NCBI GenBank assembly: GCA_934120015.1
Contig: CAKOTD010000035.1
Location: forward strand, 1 to 10,420
Length of the DNA: 10,420 nucleotides
Direction: 5' to 3'
Source: an uncultured Bacilli bacterium
GTDB lineage: Bacteria; Bacillota_I; Bacilli_A; RF39; UBA660
Part shown: piece after piece, positions 5,443 to 10,420 of the stretch
Position numbering within the stretch: position 1 is the first letter of the stretch
How the letters are laid out: each line of letters opens with the position of its first letter
Notes under the pieces: generated by a model
Database searches by the model: none
Seen by the model: the letters and a program-made list of their open reading frames with translations, nothing else
Told to the model about the DNA's origin: nothing
Made by a program: the position numbers and the translations under genes

Positions 5443-5466
5443 GAAGTAAATTTTGTAATTTATAAA
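5438..5466 (+). promoter_or_regulatory. Promoter of the 294-residue gene
   Basis: TTGACG (5438-5443), 17-base spacer and TATAAA (5461-5466). The -35 lies in the repeated block 2, whose other copy at 3119-3145 also ends in a -35. The leader would be about 20 bases and carries GAGGA at 5480-5484. Confidence 0.65.
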
Positions 5467-5493
5467 ATATTTTAGAATTGAGGAATGGAAAAT

Positions 5494-6378
5494 ATGTTTA
5501 AAGACATCAGGCTATTTATTGATAATAATAAAGTTGATTTTGAATATGAAATAGATGAAGATAAAATAATTATTAAGACAATTGATGAATTAGAGATTGG
5601 AAAAAATTTAAAAATCTTTTATGATGAAAACATATATGAGATTAAATTAAATAACAGTACAAAACTTAGTGAAGGCAAGGCTGGAGAAATACTTATTAAT
5701 TTAGATATTAAAAAATTGTCTTTTTCAGTAATATTAAAAAATAATTTTTTTGTCAAAAGTGTTTATAAATATATAAACAAATTGATTAACAAAGATATAC
5801 TTATTAATGAAATAAAAATATTTTTAAATTCTAAAATTGAAAAAAAATACAAAAAATATTTGAATGTTTTATTAGATAATATTGAAAATAAGGATAAATC
5901 TTTAGAAGAATTAATAATTAATAACGAAAATGAATATGAAAGAATAGTGGATTTAATAACCCATAATAAAACTTATATTGACATTGTTAAGAATATGAGT
6001 GATTTAGAGTTAATGTTACTAATAACTTCTTACATTTTTGTACCATTTACACCAAATATAGATCAAGATTGTTTTAATGATTTAGTAAATGTGGCTAAAA
6101 ATTATGATAATGCTTTAGAAAATATATGGCGTTTAGGAATGAATTATGATAGGAAAGGTTATAATTTTGATTTATTGAATAATTTCTTTGTAGATTCCAA
6201 AAATGTATATTATTTAGGTGAATATATAAGTGGTATTCATCAAATAAACCAAGAAAAAATAGTTAATACAATAATTAAAACAAAAGATAAAGGATTTATA
6301 AAACAAATTTTAGAAAATAATTTCATTGTAGATAACTTAGATGAAAAATATAAAAATATTTTGGAATCTAGCATATAA
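5494..6378 (+). CDS. Hypothetical protein, 294 residues
   Basis: I do not recognise this family. I chose ATG at 5494 over the in-frame ATG at 5485 because the ribosome site GAGGA (5480-5484) touches the first ATG but lies nine bases before the second. The N-terminal 75 residues look strand-rich and acidic (for example IDEDKIIIKTIDELEIGKNLKI). From about residue 80 the protein is predominantly helical, Lys/Asn/Ile-rich, with segments such as VDLITHNKTYIDIVKNM and a moderately hydrophobic LMLLITSYIFVPFTP stretch (about 177-191) that is too short and mixed to call a membrane helix. No signal peptide or catalytic motif is evident. It has its own promoter and a terminator at 6450, so it is another single-gene module. 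Its stop codon is one base from the second copy of the 61-bp relic repeat. Confidence 0.75.
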   Translation: MFKDIRLFIDNNKVDFEYEIDEDKIIIKTIDELEIGKNLKIFYDENIYEIKLNNSTKLSEGKAGEILINLDIKKLSFSVILKNNFFVKSVYKYINKLINKDILINEIKIFLNSKIEKKYKKYLNVLLDNIENKDKSLEELIINNENEYERIVDLITHNKTYIDIVKNMSDLELMLLITSYIFVPFTPNIDQDCFNDLVNVAKNYDNALENIWRLGMNYDRKGYNFDLLNNFFVDSKNVYYLGEYISGIHQINQEKIVNTIIKTKDKGFIKQILENNFIVDNLDEKYKNILESSI

Positions 6379-6379
6379 A

Positions 6380-6440
6380 AGTTGTTCTACTTCTTCCCTT
6401 AGGGCACCATTGACGAATTTGTTCGAACTATTTGAACTTT
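6380..6440 (-). repeat. 61-bp repeat, copy 2 (truncated coding relic)
   Basis: Matches 4623-4683 at 57 of 61 positions. Read on the minus strand it still encodes SSNSSNKFVNGALREEVEQL, two conservative changes from copy 1 over the shared helix. The codon before this segment is TAA (6439-6441) where copy 1 has CAA, so one visible step in its decay is a Gln-to-stop transition. The 3' part of the relic is missing: similarity ends one base after the stop codon of the convergent 294-residue gene. Confidence 0.9.
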
Positions 6441-6449
6441 AAATATATT

Positions 6450-6475
6450 TCAGTCTGAAACAAGACTGATTTTTT
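6450..6475 (+). terminator. Terminator after the 294-residue gene
   Basis: Perfect 7-bp stem TCAGTCT/AGACTGA (6450-6456 with 6463-6469), loop GAAACA, followed by six T's (6470-6475). It is 70 bases after the stop at 6378, with the relic repeat in between. Confidence 0.85.
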
Positions 6476-6540
6476 ATTGATTCAAAAATATTCATGAGTT
6501 ATTTTAATTTTTGATAAAATAACTAGAGAGAATAAATATT

Positions 6541-6780
6541 TTGGCAAAAGATAGATATGAGTTATAGTTAATAAAAAAGATTAATGCATAAATAAACAAA
6601 AATCAACTGAAATTTTGGAAAGACAAATTTTTATGGGTAATTTTTTTAACTAAACATAAATCATTAAAAGAAATATTTGATATATCAAAAAAAACTAACA
6701 AGAAAGAAGGTTTTAATTAATTAAAAGCTAAATATAATCTTTGTAAAGAATGTAAAGCTGATTTGTGGATAGAAATGTAG
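6541..6780 (+). pseudogene. Decayed small gene with in-frame stops
   Basis: One frame reads as a protein across 79 codons, interrupted by TAG (6565-6567), TAA (6589-6591) and TAA (6718-6720), and closing at TAG (6778-6780). Readable pieces are LAKDRYEL, then a 42-codon open run containing QLKFWKDKFLWVIFLTKHK and SLKEIFDISKKTNKKEGFN, then LKAKYNLCKECKADLWIEM. Three Trp and a CxxC pair argue against random AT-rich DNA. A TTG at 6541 with AGAGAG about 12 bases upstream could be the old start. Each stop could derive from a Gln codon by one C-to-T change. The frame then runs on without further stops into the TGA that overlaps the next ATG. I cannot name the ancestor. It sits directly before the ABC1-type gene and may once have been translated upstream of it. 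Confidence 0.5.
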
Positions 6781-6806
6781 AAAAAGATTTCATTTTGTAG
6801 TATAAT
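6778..6806 (+). promoter_or_regulatory. Promoter of the ABC1/UbiB-like gene
   Basis: TAGAAA (6778-6783), 17-base spacer and perfect TATAAT (6801-6806). The start would be near 6813. GTGAGG (6824-6829) then lies seven bases before the ATG at 6837. Confidence 0.6.
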
Positions 6807-6836
6807 ACTAGTCGAATTGATTTGTGAGGTATTAAA

Positions 6837-8282
6837 ATGAAGTTATATATACAAGTAATTAAACTGTTATTTAATAAATTTATATTAAGAAAAAATAATG
6901 GAAAAGTTATAAAGGCCTTCTCTGAAAAAATGGGTATAGTTTATATTAAATTAGCCCAAATGTTAGCAACCCAGAATTTTGGTAATCTATTTACTGAAAA
7001 TGATAGACAAATGTTATCAAGCATTTGTGACAATTGCAATCCTATTAGTTATAATGAAATTGAAAAAATATTAAAGCAAGAATATGGAAATAATATGGAA
7101 AATATATTTAGTTTTATCGATCATGAACCTGTTGGTTCTGCATCTGTATCACAAGTACATAGAGCAATACTTAAAACTGGTGAAGAGGTTGCAGTAAAAA
7201 TTAAAAGAAAAGATATCACAAAAACAATAGATAAAGATATAAAACAAATAAGAAAAATTATTCATCGATTTGGTAAGTTTGTAGATTTTAATAATTTTAC
7301 AGGTGGAGATTGCGCACTAGATTTATATTTGGAATGGATAAAACAAGAAACAGATTTCACACACGAAAAAGAAAATATCAAAATTTATCAAAATTTTGCA
7401 GATAGTGTTAATGGAAAAGTAAGTGATACTAAAAAAATTAAAGTTCCTACATTATATGAGAATTATTGCACGGACAATATAATTGTTATGGAATTTATAA
7501 GAACCCAAACTGTTAATAAATTAGAACTAAATGATGAAAATAAAACTAAGATTACAAATGCTTTAAATAGTTATATTAAGTCCAGTTTTTGGGCATTATA
7601 CCATGGCAAACAAATAGTTTTTCATGGTGATCCACATAGTGGGAATATTTGTATAGATGAAGATGGAAATATTTGCTTTTTGGATATGGGATTATTATGT
7701 GCTTTAAGTGATGATGATGCTAGGATATGTAGAAATTTCTTTTTAACAGCGTACTCTGGAAATTATGAAAAACTATATGATATGCTAGTCCATTATGGGA
7801 ATATGAATGAAGAAAAAAAGAAATCATTTAAAGAAGATTGTAAAAAGTATTGTGAGAATATAAAAAAGAAAGAAGTTACCTATTATTTTATTGATATGGT
7901 TAATGTTTGTTTAAGCTATGAAGTTGTTCCACCTAAATTCTTATTTAATATGGCCAAGGCATTTTTCTGCTTAAATGGTATTAGTAATTTTTCCGATAAC
8001 AAATGTACTGCAAAAGAATTATTACAAGAGCAAACAATGGAATTTTTAATTAAAAGAAGTCTAAAAGATTGCAAGGAAACCATGATAGATAGTTTACATA
8101 TTGTGCCAGAAGCATTAGAAAATATTTTGCAATATGGTTTAGTGAATACTATTGCAAAAATAACAACTAATAGCAAGATAAAAAAAGATGTAGGACAATC
8201 TTTAGAAAATTTTAAAGAGCTGTTAGATTTAACTAGATTACTTTGCTTTGATGAAGACAGAGCAACCACATCAAAAAATTAA
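6837..8282 (+). CDS. ABC1/AarF/UbiB-family atypical kinase-like protein
   Basis: A 481-residue member of the ABC1 (UbiB/ADCK/COQ8) protein-kinase-like family. Visible landmarks are YIKLAQ (36-41; the family KxGQ motif, here KLAQ), the Ala-rich loop region GSASVSQVH (100-108), VAVKIKR with the ATP-binding Lys121, ETDF (171-174), the catalytic loop HGDPHSGN (263-270) and the metal-binding LDMG (282-285, usually LDFG). The catalytic set Lys, Asp265, Asn270 and Asp283 is intact, so ATP binding or hydrolysis is plausible. The substrate is unknown. Characterised UbiB/Coq8 members support quinone synthesis and often have C-terminal membrane helices. None is visible here, and the C-terminal 190 residues are soluble and helical. 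ATG at 6837 has GTGAGG upstream. It is monocistronic with its own promoter and terminator, among accessory genes and not with quinone genes. Confidence 0.9.
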   Translation: MKLYIQVIKLLFNKFILRKNNGKVIKAFSEKMGIVYIKLAQMLATQNFGNLFTENDRQMLSSICDNCNPISYNEIEKILKQEYGNNMENIFSFIDHEPVGSASVSQVHRAILKTGEEVAVKIKRKDITKTIDKDIKQIRKIIHRFGKFVDFNNFTGGDCALDLYLEWIKQETDFTHEKENIKIYQNFADSVNGKVSDTKKIKVPTLYENYCTDNIIVMEFIRTQTVNKLELNDENKTKITNALNSYIKSSFWALYHGKQIVFHGDPHSGNICIDEDGNICFLDMGLLCALSDDDARICRNFFLTAYSGNYEKLYDMLVHYGNMNEEKKKSFKEDCKKYCENIKKKEVTYYFIDMVNVCLSYEVVPPKFLFNMAKAFFCLNGISNFSDNKCTAKELLQEQTMEFLIKRSLKDCKETMIDSLHIVPEALENILQYGLVNTIAKITTNSKIKKDVGQSLENFKELLDLTRLLCFDEDRATTSKN

Positions 8283-8291
8283 ACAAATATG

Positions 8292-8325
8292 AAAAAAGTA
8301 GCACTAATTTTGATGCTATTTTTTT
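8292..8325 (+). terminator. Terminator of the ABC1/UbiB-like gene
   Basis: A 12-bp stem with one G-U (8292-8303 with 8314-8325), 10-base loop, and a run of seven T's (8319-8325), beginning ten bases after the stop codon. Confidence 0.85.
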
Positions 8326-8373
8326 CACATTTTACTTAAACATATATAGTAATATTACATTCTTGTAGTAGAA

Positions 8374-8392
8374 ATTGTAGATACCTACGGCA
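8374..8392. repeat. Near-palindromic junction motif, copy 2
   Basis: ATTGTAGATACCTACGGCA matches 5296-5314 at 16 of 19 positions. Its dyad is weaker here (GTAG-ATAC-CTAC core). Ten bases or so downstream lies another imperfect hairpin around CTCGAA/TTTGAA (8399-8419), parallel to the arrangement at copy 1. It marks the right edge of the accessory block. Confidence 0.6.
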
Positions 8393-8442
8393 ATGGTGAT
8401 ACTCGAATTTTTTGAATATTAACTAAGATTAGATTATTAAAT

Positions 8443-8497
8443 GTCTAAAAAACACTAAATGAGGCTTATAAAATTAATCTATTTTTTATTATTTAGT
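8443..8497 (-). terminator. Possible terminator of the M23 peptidase-like gene
   Basis: On the minus strand ACTAAAT (8491-8497) and ATTTAGT (8454-8460) form a 7-bp stem with a long 30-base loop, followed by GTTTTTTAG. The T run is good but the loop is long and the stem AT-rich, so this is a weak call. I found no better hairpin between 8443 and 8547. Confidence 0.3.
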
Positions 8498-8547
8498 TCA
8501 TTATAATTACAATACCTAAAGAAATTACTAAGAAGTGCTATTTAAAA

Positions 8548-9759
8548 TTATAAATATTTTTGATATCTATTCGAATAATATGTTCCAATAGCAGGCAAGT
8601 TAATCATCGTATATGGATTAATTGTAGCAGGTTCTCTAAATGTATAAAAATCTTTACCATATATTCCTTGGGCTATAGAAAAATCCAAATGTGGACCAGT
8701 AGTACATCTATCATAAATTTCTCCTCCACCTACGGCACCTATAATATCTTTTGAGGTAACCCTTTGATTTTCTGTTACATAGATTTTATTCAAATGCATA
8801 TACCTTGTTGCATAATAAATTCCGTTTATTTTGTGTTGAATTATGACAAAGTTTCCACCACAGGAACTATTTGGTATATCTGGGTTTGCTACATACGAAA
8901 CATAAACTACAACACCTGATGCTGCTGCATACACCGATGTTCCAGTTGGATTACCTCCAATATCAACAGCAGCATGAAATGTATAACCATAACCTGTAAG
9001 CGGATTAATTCTAGTTCCATATCCACTAGTAACAACTCCCTGTTGCAATGGTCTTAAAAAATCTGAATCGGCAGGTATAGATGTACAATTCTCTAAAACA
9101 TCATTTAAACTACAACCCATTTTTTGATAATTATTTATTGTCTTTCTTGCATCAGCTATATCCTCAAGTATATCTCTTGAATCTTCATCAAGCATAGTAA
9201 CCTTTAAACCTAATTGTTCTTGTTCTTTTGCAAGACTTTCTTTTTCAGCGTCAAGAGACTTCCTCTCTACCTTTAATTCCTCTTCTTTTTCTTTCATCTC
9301 TATAATTTTACTTTCGTACTGATTAACTAATCCCTTATTATATTTTGATAAATTTTCAATTACTTTTTTTCTTAATATATAGTCAGTCAAATTTTCTGAA
9401 CTAAATACCACTTCTAAAAAAAGATTCTTATTATTTACTTTTTGATAAGCATTAATCATATCTCTTATTTGTTTATTCTTACTATTTATTTCATCCTCTA
9501 GTGTGCTTATTTCGTTCTGTGCTTCTATGATATTATTCTCAATTTCATTGATTTTTAGTCCAATAGTACCCATCCTATTTGCAATCTCATTAATTCTCTC
9601 ATTTGTTAGTTTTTGTTCATCATTAATACTTCGAAATTTGCTTTCGAGATTATTTAAATCATCAAGTAAATCACTTAGAGTTTTACCATTTGCAGCTGAT
9701 GATGATAATCCAAATAACAAAAATGCCATACAAAAAACAATTATCAAAAATTTTCTCAA
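8548..9759 (-). CDS. Secreted coiled-coil M23-family peptidase-like protein (EnvC/LytM type)
   Basis: A 403-residue exported protein. Residues 1-23 are a Sec signal peptide (MRKF, hydrophobic core, SSSAA). Residues about 27-210 form a long coiled coil, as in EnvC- and CwlO-like hydrolases. Residues 235-395 are an M23/LytM domain: SGYGTRINPLTG (245-256), FHAAVDIG with His262 and Asp266, MHL with His322, and TGPHLDF (354-360). The family motif is HLHF. Here the final zinc ligand His is Asp359 (codon GAT), so the enzyme has either an altered metal site or has become a non-catalytic activator. Four Cys (216, 225, 300, 352) could form disulfides outside the cell. Start TTG at 9759 is supported by GGGGTG five bases upstream and by the signal peptide. 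Expected role is in peptidoglycan cleavage or its control. Divergent from the ferritin-like gene. Confidence 0.9.
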   Translation of the reverse strand: MRKFLIIVFCMAFLLFGLSSSAANGKTLSDLLDDLNNLESKFRSINDEQKLTNERINEIANRMGTIGLKINEIENNIIEAQNEISTLEDEINSKNKQIRDMINAYQKVNNKNLFLEVVFSSENLTDYILRKKVIENLSKYNKGLVNQYESKIIEMKEKEEELKVERKSLDAEKESLAKEQEQLGLKVTMLDEDSRDILEDIADARKTINNYQKMGCSLNDVLENCTSIPADSDFLRPLQQGVVTSGYGTRINPLTGYGYTFHAAVDIGGNPTGTSVYAAASGVVVYVSYVANPDIPNSSCGGNFVIIQHKINGIYYATRYMHLNKIYVTENQRVTSKDIIGAVGGGEIYDRCTTGPHLDFSIAQGIYGKDFYTFREPATINPYTMINLPAIGTYYSNRYQKYL

Positions 9760-9795
9760 AATATCACCCCGATATCATTACTATTACCTATTTTT

Positions 9796-9824
9796 ATAAT
9801 AACATTATTAATTATATTTGTAAA
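9796..9824 (-). promoter_or_regulatory. Promoter of the M23 peptidase-like gene
   Basis: Minus-strand TTTACA (9819-9824), 17-base spacer and TATTAT (9796-9801) preceded by TGT, an extended -10. The start would lie near 9789, about 30 bases before the TTG. I see no equally good promoter for the divergent gene at 9876; a plus-strand TATAAT at 9795-9800 lacks a convincing -35. Confidence 0.65.
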
Positions 9825-9875
9825 TATTTGAATAAAAGGCAAAATCTTATCCCATAACATTATAGGAGGGATTTT

Positions 9876-10307
9876 ATGGATGAAAATATTAATGTTTTAG
9901 ATGAATTAAACAAGGGTGCATGTATGGGAATAGACGCAATTAGTTTTATTATTGAAAAGATAGAAGACCAGGAGTTTAAAAATTCACTTGTAGTACAAAG
10001 TCAAAAATATAAAGATGTATCAGATAGGATTAATAAGATTTATAAAAAATACAATAAGGATGATTCTCCACATGAAACAAGTGCAATGAATAAAGCTATG
10101 ACTTGGTCTGGTATAGAGATGAAAACAATTATGGATCATAGTGATTCTAAAATTGCTGAACTCTTATTAAAAGGTACAAATATGGGAATTATTGAAGGAA
10201 GAAAAATTCTAAATAATAAAAATATGGATAATGAAATTAGAAAAATTGCCGAAGAATATGTTCTAATGCAGGAAGATAGTGTTGAAAATTTGAAAAAATA
10301 CTTATAA
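9876..10307 (+). CDS. Small helical protein, probably ferritin-like fold
   Basis: A 143-residue all-helical cytoplasmic protein. AGGAGGG (9864-9870) lies five bases before the ATG. The pattern of a MGIDAISFIIEKIEDQEF opening helix, a long KYKDVSDRINKIYKKY helix, AMTWSGIEMKTIMDHSDSKIAELLLKG and a final IAEEYVLMQEDSVENLKKYL helix resembles small uncharacterised Firmicutes proteins predicted to form four-helix ferritin-like bundles. The classical diiron ExxH motifs are not evident, so metal binding should not be assumed. Function is unknown. It ends in its own terminator, whose stem starts inside the stop codon, and is divergent from the M23 gene. Confidence 0.8.
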   Translation: MDENINVLDELNKGACMGIDAISFIIEKIEDQEFKNSLVVQSQKYKDVSDRINKIYKKYNKDDSPHETSAMNKAMTWSGIEMKTIMDHSDSKIAELLLKGTNMGIIEGRKILNNKNMDNEIRKIAEEYVLMQEDSVENLKKYL

Positions 10308-10331
10308 AATGCACCTTAAAGGTGTATTTTT
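10306..10331 (+). terminator. Terminator overlapping the stop codon
   Basis: An 11-bp stem with one G-U pair (10306-10316 with 10320-10330) and a 3-base loop, ending in five T's. The 5' arm begins in the TAA stop of the ferritin-like gene (10305-10307). Confidence 0.8.
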
Positions 10332-10385
10332 GATATTTAGTCCTGTCAATAATTTAGGAAAATGTCTCAAAAAATTTTAAACATT

Positions 10386-10408
10386 AACGGGAAAATATTC
10401 TCGTTTTT
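10386..10408. terminator. Second hairpin near the right edge
   Basis: AACGGGAA (10386-10393) pairs with TTCTCGTT (10398-10405) with one G-U and a 4-base loop, followed by TTT and further T's on the plus strand. It could back up the terminator at 10306 or end a minus-strand gene starting beyond the window. The 54 bases between the two hairpins contain no gene I can support. Confidence 0.5.
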
Positions 10409-10420
10409 GTTTGTAATTTT

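Noticed and set aside
5485..5493. ATG at 5485 as start of the 294-residue gene
   Set aside because: The GAGGA site ends directly at this ATG; the ATG at 5494 has normal spacing.
7916..8269. 117-codon minus-strand open frame inside the ABC1-type gene
   Set aside because: Antisense shadow of a gene with full family motifs; no promoter or ribosome site.
8366..8384. Resemblance of AGTAGAAATTGTAGAT to Cas12a-type CRISPR repeats
   Set aside because: Only short word similarity, no repeat-spacer periodicity, and no cas genes in the window.
10341..10375. Possible insertion-sequence end or minus-strand promoter (TTGACA at 10344-10349)
   Set aside because: No matching inverted repeat, no transposase frame in the window, and no -10 at a suitable distance.

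Overview
The window is very AT-rich and uses the standard bacterial code (stop-terminated frames, TGG for Trp). Strong Shine-Dalgarno sites, sigma-A-type promoters, a YgaC/Ntdp-type phosphatase and a small ferritin-like protein point to a low-GC Bacillota. An uncultured Bacilli-type lineage is most likely; this is inference and the genus cannot be named. No tRNA, rRNA, CRISPR array, integrase or transposase gene is visible.

Left part (1-3110), conserved core. An outward-facing minus-strand promoter lies at the edge (19-47). It is followed on the minus strand by the nucleotide phosphatase (92-640, GTG start) and a membrane-anchored PDZ/S41 C-terminal processing protease (833-2071). Divergent from the protease are smpB (2191-2631) and the tmRNA gene ssrA (2669-3039), the two partners of trans-translation. 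The proposed tag ends in Ala-Phe-Ala. A strong hairpin (3077-3110) closes the unit.

Middle part (about 3040-8430), an accessory block immediately 3' of ssrA. It holds four unrelated intact genes in separate transcription units: a predicted ITPase/Ham1-like plus uracil-DNA-glycosylase-like fusion (3183-4490, minus), two unrecognised proteins (4875-5273 and 5494-6378, plus), and an ABC1/UbiB-type kinase-like protein (6837-8282, plus). The junctions carry related debris. The ssrA 3' end and its downstream flank are partly repeated at 5319-5442. A 61-bp repeat (4623-4683 and 6380-6440) is in fact a relic of a small minus-strand protein gene. A decayed frame with several in-frame stops precedes the kinase-like gene, and a near-palindromic motif recurs at 5296 and 8374. 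This looks like a site that has repeatedly gained and lost short cargo modules next to ssrA. No mobility enzyme is present, so the mechanism is unknown.

Right part (8430-10420). A secreted coiled-coil M23 peptidase-like protein (8548-9759, minus, TTG start) has Asp in place of the last zinc-binding His. Divergent from it is a small helical, probably ferritin-like protein (9876-10307) with a terminator overlapping its stop codon. The last 90 bases hold a second hairpin and no gene that I can support.
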